Below are positions 1 through 7,301 of a stretch of 21,630 nt of DNA, piece after piece. Each line of letters opens with the position of its first letter. Position 1 is the stretch's first letter. The position numbers and the translations under genes were made by a program. The stretch is from JBBIRW01 sp037441565. GTDB lineage: Bacteria; Desulfobacterota; JBBIRW01. The DNA lies in contig JBBIRW010000022.1 in assembly GCA_037441565.1 (NCBI GenBank), positions 1-21,630 on the forward strand, read 5' to 3'. The notes under the pieces are model-generated. The model saw only the letters and a program-made list of their open reading frames with translations, did not search any database and was not told where the DNA came from.

Positions 1-281
1 ACCCTGTTGTGCCTTCTGTTAAATCGCTGGGTGTATATCCCATTTAACTGCCTCATCCCTCTTGATAAATTTCCATCTAGGGTTTCTATCAGTAGGTGAT
101 AGTGGTTTTTCATCAGACAGTATGCATGCAATATCCAGTTGTATCTTTTTACTGCCAGACATAGGAGATCAAGAAAACTTATAAAGTCCTTTTCATCAAG
201 GAATATCTCCTCTCTTGCATTTCCCCTTGATGTTATGTGATAAACTGCTCCTGGAAATTCTATTCGTAATGGTCTTGCCAT
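1..281 (-). CDS. REP-associated tyrosine transposase (RAYT, Y1/IS200-like), N-terminal part
   Basis: The minus strand opens at an ATG at 281-279 and stays open for 93 codons to the window edge. The protein begins MARPLRIEFPGAVYHITSRG, the standard opening of the Y1_Tnp/RAYT family. The segment HAYCLMKNHYHLL at about residues 52-64 holds the HUH metal-binding motif (H60-Y-H62), and LSRGMRQLNG follows at 72-81. The catalytic Tyr and C-terminus lie outside the window. Family members nick single-stranded REP hairpins and are usually domesticated single-copy genes. The gene was missed as a complete ORF only because it runs off the edge. It diverges from the kinase at 443. Family assignment is secure; activity cannot be judged. 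Confidence 0.93.
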   Translation of the reverse strand, partial: MARPLRIEFPGAVYHITSRGNAREEIFLDEKDFISFLDLLCLAVKRYNWILHAYCLMKNHYHLLIETLDGNLSRGMRQLNGIYTQRFNRRHNR

Positions 282-326
282 ATTTGAGTATGGAATAATA
301 GCATGTTACTTGTTATATTGCAAGAC

Positions 327-374
327 CTGACCCCCAGTAATACTGACCCCCAATAATACTGACCCCTATTAATG
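327..374. repeat. Three tandem 16-bp units upstream of the RAYT gene
   Basis: Three head-to-tail units begin at 327, 343 and 359. Units 1 and 2 differ at one base (CTGACCCCCAGTAATA and CTGACCCCCAATAATA); unit 3 is more diverged. On the minus strand they read GGGGTCAG-rich and lie 46 bp upstream of the transposase start. RAYT genes are commonly accompanied by family-specific repeats, so this may be leader or target DNA of the element. It is not an inverted REP hairpin. Confidence 0.8.
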
Positions 375-391
375 GCGGGAGTCTGCACTTG

Positions 392-421
392 CTGACATGA
401 CCAGTGTGATTATGTTAAAAT
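392..421 (+). promoter_or_regulatory. Possible sigma70 promoter for the two-component operon
   Basis: CTGACA (392-397) and TAAAAT (416-421) are separated by 18 bp and lie just upstream of the GGAGAGGG ribosome-binding site (430-437) and the TTG start at 443. Each hexamer departs from consensus, so this is a weak prediction based on position and spacing. Confidence 0.3.
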
Positions 422-442
422 TATCTAACGGAGAGGGAATAG

Positions 443-1564
443 TTGAGATATTTTCTATTGGCCTTACTTAAGAAAGAAAAGATATACAGGCTATTGTTTA
501 TTATCTCCCTTATTTTCGCAACTGTGGCTTTACATAAGCTCATATTATATCACTCTCCGTTCTCTCACAGCCTCTTCTGCATATTCATCATATTATCATC
601 TTTCTGGTTCGGGCTAAAAGGAGGCCTGGTCTCCTCAGTTATCGCTTCTATTTTTTATGCACCTCGCCTTCTCTTTATAAATAGCCTGGATACTCCCGAA
701 GTTCTCGGTCAGTTTGCCGAAATCCTTATGTTCCTTGTTATCGGAACCATCACAGGCATCCTTGCTGAAAGGCTGGAATCAGAAAAGGAACAGCTCAGGG
801 TTCAATCGGAGAGGATATCCCAGATTCAAAGTCAGCTCAGACATGCAGAGAGACTTAGCATACTTGGTGAGATTTCCGCATCAATTGCCCATGAGATAAG
901 GGGTCCGCTTGCAAATGTGAAAGGGGCAGCTGAGATACTGATGAAGGAATACCCATCCGGAGGAGATGGGCGGGAGTTTCTGGATATTCTGCTAAAGGAG
1001 GTGGAAAGACTTGGCAGGGTTACTGATGCAATACTTAAGAGTGCAAAATCACCAGTTGGTGATTTCAAAACCTGTGATATAAATGACCTTGTAAACTCCT
1101 CATTGTATTTTACTGCGCCAAAGGCAAAAAGGAATGACATTTCAGTGCGCTTTAACAGGGGTAACATTCCTGAGATCCTTGCTGATGCTGATTCACTGAG
1201 ACAGGTATTTATAAACATCATTGAAAATGCCATCGATGCTATGGAGGGAGGAGGATCACTTAATGTGAACACCTCATTGAATGAGTCCGGTGATGGTCGT
1301 AAATTCATAGAAATAACTTTCAGTGACACAGGCAAGGGTATCGATAATGATAAGATCAAAAAGATTTTCCAGCCCTTCTTTACTACCAAAGCTCATGGAA
1401 CCGGATTGGGACTTGCCATATCAAGGAGGATTGTTGAAAAGCATGGAGGAATGATAACAGTTGAGAGTGAAAAGGAAAAGGGAAGCATCTTCAGGGTGAT
1501 CATTCCTGTGGATGGAAACAAGACAGCGAGGAGATTAGATGGCAGAGAGAGTGCTTATCATTGA
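443..1564 (+). CDS. Membrane-bound sensor histidine kinase (NtrB/ZraS type)
   Basis: The 373-aa protein has hydrophobic helices at about 14-30, 43-58, 60-78 and 91-108, which resemble a DUF4118-like membrane sensor with little periplasmic material. A coiled linker follows at 109-138. The HisKA box is SIAHEIRGPLANVKG with phosphoacceptor H150. The ATPase domain has the N box (FINIIENAIDAM, about 256-267), G1 (SDTGKGI, 294-300), F box (FQPFFTTK) and G2 (GTGLGL, 319-324). The start is TTG with GGAGAGGG 6 bp upstream. The 3' end overlaps the response-regulator gene by 26 bp, so the two are almost certainly a cognate pair that is translationally coupled. The signal sensed is not evident. Confidence 0.93.
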   Translation: MRYFLLALLKKEKIYRLLFIISLIFATVALHKLILYHSPFSHSLFCIFIILSSFWFGLKGGLVSSVIASIFYAPRLLFINSLDTPEVLGQFAEILMFLVIGTITGILAERLESEKEQLRVQSERISQIQSQLRHAERLSILGEISASIAHEIRGPLANVKGAAEILMKEYPSGGDGREFLDILLKEVERLGRVTDAILKSAKSPVGDFKTCDINDLVNSSLYFTAPKAKRNDISVRFNRGNIPEILADADSLRQVFINIIENAIDAMEGGGSLNVNTSLNESGDGRKFIEITFSDTGKGIDNDKIKKIFQPFFTTKAHGTGLGLAISRRIVEKHGGMITVESEKEKGSIFRVIIPVDGNKTARRLDGRESAYH

Positions 1565-2891
1565 TGACGATGAAAGCTTGCTGAAGATTATGGAGTATCA
1601 CCTCACAAAAGAAGGAATTGATGTTACCATTGCATTGACAGGAGAGGAGGGGCTTTCCAGATTCAAGGAGGGAGAGTTTTCAGTTGTTATTACAGACATA
1701 AAGCTTCCCGACATGGATGGCATGGAACTTCTTTCACAGATGAAGGCTTTATCCCCTGAAGTGCCTGTTATTGTGATAACTGCATATGCTACGGTTGAGA
1801 TGGCAGTAGATGCCATGAAAATGGGTGCCTTCGACTACATAACAAAACCGTTTAACAGGGATGAATTTATACTGCTTACGAAAAGGGCAATAAGGTTGAG
1901 AGCCCTTGAAAGGGAAAATATAAGGCTGAGGAGCGAGCTTATAGAGAAGTTTAGCTTCGATGATATCATTGCTGTTTCCGATAAGATGAGGATGGTTATC
2001 TCAATGGTAAAGGAAGTTGCAGCATCAGATGCAACTGTGCTCATAACAGGTGAAACAGGAACAGGGAAGGAACTTGTTGCTCACGCAATACACTATAACA
2101 GCCCGAGAAGGAGCGGTCCATTTGTTACTGTTAATTGTGCTGCCATCCCTGAAAATCTTCTTGAGAGCGAACTTTTTGGACATCTCAAAGGTTCTTTTAC
2201 GGGTGCAACAAGGGATAAGAAGGGGAAATTTGAAATAGCTGATGGAGGAACTATATTCCTTGATGAAATAGGTGAGCTCCCACTCTCCCTTCAGGCAAAG
2301 ATTTTGAGGGTTATTCAGGAAAAGGAGATCGAGCCCATAGGAGACATAAAGGCAAAAAGGATCGATGTAAGAATCATATCTGCTACAAATACTGACCTTG
2401 AAAAGGCTATTGCAGAGAGGCGATTTCGGGAGGACCTTTACTGGAGACTCAATGTTGTTCCTATAAATATACCGCCACTGAGGGAGAGGATTGAAGATTT
2501 ACCAGCACTTCTGTTTCACTTTTTGAAGAAATTCACGAAGGGAAGGGATTTATCAATTAGCAACGATGTTATAGAATGTCTGAAAAAATACGAATGGCCG
2601 GGAAACGTAAGGGAGCTCGAAAATCTCTGTGAAAGGATAGCCATTTTCAAGAAAGATAATCACATAACACTATCTGATATACCCGATGATTTTAAGAGAA
2701 GGGTCTATGGTTCAAGGACAAAAATTCTGAACATTCCTGAGGAAGGATGTTCGTTGCATGAGATCGAGAAGGAGGCCATTCTGAATGCGCTTATAAAAAA
2801 TAACTGGAATAAAACAAAAGCAGCACAATTTCTGAAAATCCCCCGTCACGTACTTCTTTACAAGATAAAAAAATACGGAATCGAAAAATAA
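1539..2891 (+). CDS. NtrC-family sigma-54-dependent response regulator
   Basis: This 450-aa protein has three standard domains. The receiver (1-120) has the acidic pair D10/D11, phosphoacceptor D53, T81 and K103. The AAA+ domain (about 142-370) has Walker A GETGTGKE (171-178), a sigma-54 contact loop reading GSFTGA (218-223) where GAFTGA is usual, Walker B GGTIFLDEIGE (236-246), and the FREDLYWRLNVVPI and WPGNVREL motifs. A Fis-type helix-turn-helix ends the protein (about 421-447, NNWNKTKAAQFLKIPRHVL). It activates RNA polymerase-sigma54 at target promoters when phosphorylated by the upstream kinase. Length and domain order match the family, and the ATG at 1539 places MAERVLIIDDD at the receiver start. 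Target genes are unknown; the adjacent SDR gene is a candidate by position only. Confidence 0.95.
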   Translation: MAERVLIIDDDESLLKIMEYHLTKEGIDVTIALTGEEGLSRFKEGEFSVVITDIKLPDMDGMELLSQMKALSPEVPVIVITAYATVEMAVDAMKMGAFDYITKPFNRDEFILLTKRAIRLRALERENIRLRSELIEKFSFDDIIAVSDKMRMVISMVKEVAASDATVLITGETGTGKELVAHAIHYNSPRRSGPFVTVNCAAIPENLLESELFGHLKGSFTGATRDKKGKFEIADGGTIFLDEIGELPLSLQAKILRVIQEKEIEPIGDIKAKRIDVRIISATNTDLEKAIAERRFREDLYWRLNVVPINIPPLRERIEDLPALLFHFLKKFTKGRDLSISNDVIECLKKYEWPGNVRELENLCERIAIFKKDNHITLSDIPDDFKRRVYGSRTKILNIPEEGCSLHEIEKEAILNALIKNNWNKTKAAQFLKIPRHVLLYKIKKYGIEK

Positions 2892-2906
2892 GCAAGGAGG
2901 TTCGCA

Positions 2907-3662
2907 ATGTATCCGGGAATTAATGGAAAAACAGCAATTATTACAGGCGGAAGCAGAGGGATAGGAGCAGCATGTGCAAAACTGCTTGCCCGTTATGGAG
3001 CAAATGTCATTGTGAATTATATTCGAAACAGGGATGCAGCTGAAAGTGTTTTGAATGAGATAAGGAATGAGGGAGGAAGGGGTATAGCTATTCAAGGCGA
3101 TGTGAGAAACCTGGAGGATGTTGAAAGGATGGTTGGAATAGCAATGAGTGAATTTGGAAGCATTGATGTTCTTGTAAACAATGCAAACATAGAATTTCCA
3201 ATAAAGCCATTTGTTGAGCTTACATGGGATGAGATACATTCAAAGATAACAGGTGAGATGGCAGCATTATATAACTGCTCTCGTGCAGTTCTAAAGCATA
3301 TGATGGAGAGAAGAAGTGGAAAGATCATTTTTATAAGTAGCGGCCTTTCTCGTCATCCTGGATACGGGTTTGCAGCTCATGCTGCAGCAAAAGCGGCAAT
3401 GGACGGCATCGCAAGGGTTATGGCGATGGAACTTGGACCCTACGGAATAACAGTAAATGTTGTTGGACCAGGTCTTATTCTTACAGATGCAACTTCATGG
3501 CAGCCGAAGGAGTGGCATGAAAGGGTAAGGGAGATGACGCCTCTCAAAAGGATAGGTGAGCCAATGGATGTTGCAGGAGTTGTTCTGTTTCTTACATCCT
3601 CACTTTCAGACTTTATAAATGGTCAGTATATCCCTGTTAATGGCGGGATATTTATGATTTAG
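2907..3662 (+). CDS. Short-chain dehydrogenase/reductase, FabG-like, with atypical active site
   Basis: The 251-aa protein is a classical-length SDR. It has the dinucleotide motif TGGSRGIG (13-20), NNAN (91-94, normally NNAG), the catalytic-Ser region FISSG (S144/S145), and the PLKRIGEP and C-terminal GQYIPVNGG motifs. The Tyr of the YxxxK motif is replaced: the sequence is HAAAK with H158 and K162, exactly 13 residues after S145, where FabG has Tyr. The gene starts 15 bp after the response regulator with a perfect AAGGAGG site at 2895-2901, so it belongs to the same operon. Substrate is unknown. With no Tyr it may be a divergent subfamily, a weak enzyme or a non-catalytic binding protein. 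Confidence 0.9.
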   Translation: MYPGINGKTAIITGGSRGIGAACAKLLARYGANVIVNYIRNRDAAESVLNEIRNEGGRGIAIQGDVRNLEDVERMVGIAMSEFGSIDVLVNNANIEFPIKPFVELTWDEIHSKITGEMAALYNCSRAVLKHMMERRSGKIIFISSGLSRHPGYGFAAHAAAKAAMDGIARVMAMELGPYGITVNVVGPGLILTDATSWQPKEWHERVREMTPLKRIGEPMDVAGVVLFLTSSLSDFINGQYIPVNGGIFMI

Positions 3663-3686
3663 TTAGTTTATCTGTTCATAACGTGC

Positions 3687-3746
3687 TTTTTTCTTGATGA
3701 AATAGCCGAAATGCCTGTTTCACTTCAGGCAAAACTGCTGAGAGCA
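3687..3746 (+). pseudogene. Relic of a sigma-54 activator AAA+ domain (Walker B segment)
   Basis: This frame encodes FFLDEIAEMPVSLQAKLLRA, which matches the Walker B and following helix of NtrC-family proteins. The intact regulator at 1539 has IFLDEIGELPLSLQAKILRV at the same place. No Walker A, GAFTGA or helix-turn-helix flanks it, and the frame stops at 3777. The DNA differs from the nearby gene, so it is not a simple recent duplicate. Together with the next entry it accounts for the 310-bp space between the SDR gene and wzm. Confidence 0.72.
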
Positions 3747-3751
3747 ATAAT

Positions 3752-3976
3752 AGCATACTTTTCTATCACGAGAAACTAAAGCTTCTCGGAAAGATTTCGA
3801 TGAACATAGCGAAAGATTTTAAGACAGTATTGAATATCCTTGAAAGAGAGTTCCAGGCGATTGAGGGGGCACTTGACCAGAAGAAATTTTCTACAGTACT
3901 ATTTAAGATTAAGAATACACTGAGCTATGGACAGAGGATAATACGGGAGCTCGAGAAGATGGGTGAGAAATCATGA
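3752..3976 (+). pseudogene. Histidine-kinase dimerisation-domain relic, or small ORF overlapping wzm
   Basis: The frame is open from before 3752 to a TGA at 3974-3976. It holds HEKLKLLGKISMNIAKDF, which looks like the HisKA approach LGxIAxxIAHDFNN with the phosphoacceptor His replaced by Lys. A helix-rich tail (KIKNTLSYGQRIIRELEKMG) follows, and no ATPase domain. The only ATG is at 3800, giving 58 aa. Its stop overlaps the wzm start as ATGA, the arrangement of translationally coupled genes. I infer a truncated kinase now serving as, or mistaken for, a leader ORF. Whether it is translated is unknown. Confidence 0.5.
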
Positions 3977-4833
3977 AAACATTAAATACCACCCGTGCAA
4001 GCACCACCGACACCCCTGTGGTAATAATCCGTCCGACGAGAGGTCTTCGCTTTCTTGATGTAAGGGAGATCTGGCATTATAGGGAACTGCTATACTTCCT
4101 CACATGGCGTGATATAAAGGTAAGATACAAACAGACAGCTATCGGTGTTACCTGGGCAATCCTTCAGCCCCTTGCCCTTATGCTCGTATTTACCCTTTTT
4201 TTCGGAAAGCTGGCAAAGATTCCATCCGAAGGTCTCCCGTATCCAATTTTTGCATACACTGCACTTCTTCCCTGGCAACTCTTCTCAAGGGCAATTAGTG
4301 AATCCACAAATTCACTTATCACAAACCAGAGACTCATTACAAAAATCTACTTCCCGAGAATCATCGTTCCCCTTTCCACGATCCTTTCTGCACTCCTTGA
4401 CTTCATCATTGCATCAGGTATGCTTATAATCCTCATAGTAATCTATGGCATAAGGCCAGGATGGGAAACTATTTTCTTGCCGTTCTTTACACTCCTCCTC
4501 CTTATGACTGCACTCGGTGTGGGTTTCTGGCTTTCAGCCATAAATGTGGAATACAGGGATGTCCAGTATGTTATCCCATTCCTGAACCAGTTCTGGCTAT
4601 TCTTGACCCCTGTTGTCTATCCCAGCACCCTTGTTCCCGAACGCTGGAAAGTTATATACGGACTTAATCCGATGGTTGGTGTAATAGAAGGATTCCGCTG
4701 GTCACTTTTAGGGAAAGGGTCCGGGCCTTCACAATTGCTGTTTATCTCTGCCCTTGTGGGGGTCTTGCTTTTTGTAACAGGGATAATATGGTTCAGGTAC
4801 AGGGAAAAGAGTTTTATAGATATGATGGGGTAG
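3973..4833 (+). CDS. wzm: Polysaccharide ABC transporter permease (Wzm/TagG type)
   Basis: The 286-aa ABC-2 membrane protein exports undecaprenyl-linked O-antigen or a similar glycan across the inner membrane together with Wzt. The family N-terminal signature is present (ELLYFLTWRDIKVRYKQ followed by TAIGVTWAILQP, about 38-66). About six hydrophobic segments follow (roughly 62-80, 90-105, 130-160, 165-188, 200-215, 252-272). The late motif NPMVGVIEGFRWSLL and the FIDMMG C-terminus are typical. The ATG at 3973 overlaps the preceding relic ORF by 4 bp, and wzt starts 10 bp after the stop. This gene opens the polysaccharide operon. Confidence 0.95.
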   Translation: MKTLNTTRASTTDTPVVIIRPTRGLRFLDVREIWHYRELLYFLTWRDIKVRYKQTAIGVTWAILQPLALMLVFTLFFGKLAKIPSEGLPYPIFAYTALLPWQLFSRAISESTNSLITNQRLITKIYFPRIIVPLSTILSALLDFIIASGMLIILIVIYGIRPGWETIFLPFFTLLLLMTALGVGFWLSAINVEYRDVQYVIPFLNQFWLFLTPVVYPSTLVPERWKVIYGLNPMVGVIEGFRWSLLGKGSGPSQLLFISALVGVLLFVTGIIWFRYREKSFIDMMG

Positions 4834-4843
4834 TGGGTTAACC

Positions 4844-6142
4844 ATGGGTGATATTGCGATCCGTGTTGAAAACCTATCAAAGCGTTACAGGATTGGAGAG
4901 CGCGTTCCATACAGGACCCTTCGGGATACTCTTGCTGATGCCATATCCTTTCCCTTTCGCACCCTTTTTAAATCAAAGCGCGGTCTCCCCCATCCCTCTT
5001 ACGTCTGGGCACTCAAGGATGTCTCCTTTGAGGTGAAACAGGGTGAGGTTCTGGGCATTATTGGACGAAATGGGGCGGGGAAGACCACACTTCTTAAAAT
5101 CCTTTCCCGAATAACAGAGCCCACAGAAGGCTATGCGGAGATCCATGGACGGGTGGGTTCACTTCTTGAAGTAGGCACAGGATTCCACCCGGAGCTCACA
5201 GGGCGTGAGAATATATACCTCAATGGTGCCATCCTGGGAATGAAGAAGAAGGAGATCGACCGTAAATTCGATGAGATCGTGGCATTTGCCGAAGTGGAGA
5301 AGTTCATTGACACCCCGGTTAAGTACTACTCAAGCGGGATGTTTGTTCGCCTCGCATTTGCTGTTGCTGCTCATCTTGAGCCTGAGATATTGCTTGTGGA
5401 CGAGGTGCTGGCGGTGGGGGATTATGATTACCAACGTAAATGTATCAATAAGATACAACAACTGGCAGGGGAAGAAAGAGCAATTCTTTTCGTTTCTCAT
5501 AATATGTCTACTGTAAATTTGGTGGCAAAGAGAGCAATATTCTTGGATTTGGGAAGGATTCGCAAGGATGGACGTGCAGCTGAGGTTATAGCGGCTTACC
5601 TGGACCATCTTAACGAACAAAGGGCAGTTAGCATGTCAATCATGGGAAGATCGACACCTATTGATGCCTCAGATTCCTCTACACCCTGCAAAATACTTGG
5701 TGTTGAACTGCTGGACAAAGAGGGGAAGATTAGCCAAACCTTTGAGTATAATGATACATTGCGGATTCGCATCCATTATAAGGCCTTTGTTCCCGTAAAT
5801 AATCCATATTTTGGCATAACGCTTTGGACCGATGATGGAGTGCGAATTTGCACTATAGACAGCAGATTTTTTGCAAAAGCAGATTTTGGAATTTTGGAAG
5901 GGGAGGGTGCAGTAGAATGTATTATTCCGGAATTGCCTTTAGTGCCTGGAACGTATTTGGTTCGTGTTCGCATTTTTGATGCAAAGACAGGATGGCCTTA
6001 CGATTCACTCGGATGGGATGATGGAAACTTCCTTCCCTTTTACATAATAAGCAAGAAGCAAGAACTGATTGTTAATAGATATCATGGTATTGTCGACATT
6101 CCTGCGGTCTGGAATAAAGTTAATTCGAAAATGGTGAAGTAA
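4844..6142 (+). CDS. wzt: Polysaccharide ABC transporter ATPase with C-terminal glycan-binding domain (Wzt)
   Basis: This 432-aa protein is two-domain. The nucleotide-binding domain (about 1-250) has Walker A GRNGAGKT (74-81), signature YSSGM (162-166), Walker B ILLVDE (182-187) and switch H219, with the long loop between strands (about 24-53) typical of Wzt/TagH. The C-terminal 170 residues (about 265-432) form a beta-rich Wzt_C-like domain, which in O9a-type systems recognises the capped non-reducing end of the polymer. The presence of this domain suggests export of a complete, capped glycan. It pairs with wzm 10 bp upstream. Its stop shares one base with the start of the next gene. Confidence 0.94.
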   Translation: MGDIAIRVENLSKRYRIGERVPYRTLRDTLADAISFPFRTLFKSKRGLPHPSYVWALKDVSFEVKQGEVLGIIGRNGAGKTTLLKILSRITEPTEGYAEIHGRVGSLLEVGTGFHPELTGRENIYLNGAILGMKKKEIDRKFDEIVAFAEVEKFIDTPVKYYSSGMFVRLAFAVAAHLEPEILLVDEVLAVGDYDYQRKCINKIQQLAGEERAILFVSHNMSTVNLVAKRAIFLDLGRIRKDGRAAEVIAAYLDHLNEQRAVSMSIMGRSTPIDASDSSTPCKILGVELLDKEGKISQTFEYNDTLRIRIHYKAFVPVNNPYFGITLWTDDGVRICTIDSRFFAKADFGILEGEGAVECIIPELPLVPGTYLVRVRIFDAKTGWPYDSLGWDDGNFLPFYIISKKQELIVNRYHGIVDIPAVWNKVNSKMVK

Positions 6143-7278
6143 TGACGTATACACTAGGGGCTGATCCTTTAATTGAACAATACATTCATGATCAACTGAA
6201 TATTGCTGTTAAGATTATTCTGCAACATCTGAAGGAGCCTCCTATAGGAATTATTTTATGTGGTGGGTTTGGACGTGGGGAAGGAACTGTTATTAATAAT
6301 GGACACAAGGTTAAACCGGTTAATGATTACGACTTTTTGATCGTGAGTAATAAGATTCAAATTGATGCCAAAAAGCTGGGGAATCAAATAGCGAATGTTT
6401 TAGGAATGGAATTGGTGGATGTAGGGATCATAAGTCCAGATAAGCTAAGCCAATTGCCAATATCCCAATGGGCATATGATTTGAAATATGGTTCCCGCGT
6501 CATTTTTGGGGATCAAAACTTGCTGCAACTGATACCTGAATTTTCTCCTGAACGGATACCTATCTGGGAAGCTATAAAATTGCTTTGTAATCGTATGGCT
6601 GGAATATTAGGCTCCTTACGTTACAATGAAGAGAGCCGATTCTTAGCCATTGAAAACCTGAGATGGTTTAGAGTTCAAATCGATCATATGTTGATCGCTT
6701 GTGGTGATGCTTCTCTAATGTTATCCAGTAATTATCATCATCTTTATCAGGAGAGGTTGAAGCGTTTGTTTATATGCATAAACTGGTTGGAGGAATCAGA
6801 GCTTAAGATGATAGCCGAAGCCTATAAAAGAAAATTACGGGTGTGGGAATCAAATCAGCTTGCAGAACATAATATAGAAGCAGAATTATCTTCGGTTGAA
6901 GTTTTGGCAAAAAAAGTATACCTACGTGTCATTGAATGTTATTTAGACCGCAATGTTCCCAATTTGGTTCAAGCGATAAAATTCTATTATAAATCTCACT
7001 GGTTCTCCTTACCCCAGTATCTCAAGCGATTTATTGGGGTTATGTTACAACTTAAAAGATATCATAGACTTAATTTTTTACCAGCTGCACCAATTCATAT
7101 ATGCTATACGATGGTTCCTTTGATTTTTTTTAGTGGTCCATGGGCCCCAATAGAGCAACAATCCATTCTTTTTAAATCGTTTAGAAGGTTCTTGTGTTGG
7201 ACTTCAGATTCGAGAAAGCTCACATGGGATCAGGCAAGAAATATGGTTTATTCATTCTGGGAATTACATTGTCATTAG
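6142..7278 (+). CDS. Nucleotidyltransferase-fold protein of the polysaccharide cluster
   Basis: This 378-aa protein is not a standard cluster enzyme. Residues 36-95 match the Pol-beta nucleotidyltransferase fold: a GGFGRGEG loop (41-48, the GS/GG-x-G motif), acidic pair D62 and D64 in NDYDFLIV, and a third carboxylate D93 in LVDVGI. All three metal ligands appear present. The remaining 280 residues are mostly helical with no motif I recognise. The ATG overlaps the wzt stop by one base, and the phosphatase-like gene follows 23 bp later. It may transfer a nucleotide or similar group during glycan modification; the substrate is unknown. Confidence 0.7.
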   Translation: MTYTLGADPLIEQYIHDQLNIAVKIILQHLKEPPIGIILCGGFGRGEGTVINNGHKVKPVNDYDFLIVSNKIQIDAKKLGNQIANVLGMELVDVGIISPDKLSQLPISQWAYDLKYGSRVIFGDQNLLQLIPEFSPERIPIWEAIKLLCNRMAGILGSLRYNEESRFLAIENLRWFRVQIDHMLIACGDASLMLSSNYHHLYQERLKRLFICINWLEESELKMIAEAYKRKLRVWESNQLAEHNIEAELSSVEVLAKKVYLRVIECYLDRNVPNLVQAIKFYYKSHWFSLPQYLKRFIGVMLQLKRYHRLNFLPAAPIHICYTMVPLIFFSGPWAPIEQQSILFKSFRRFLCWTSDSRKLTWDQARNMVYSFWELHCH

Positions 7279-7301
7279 GAAGCAGTTAGGAAGGAAACTC
7301 A

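Noticed and set aside
832..1389. A 185-aa minus-strand ORF opposite the first kinase
   Set aside because: It is a shadow of the kinase coding sequence; the plus strand carries all kinase motifs in order.
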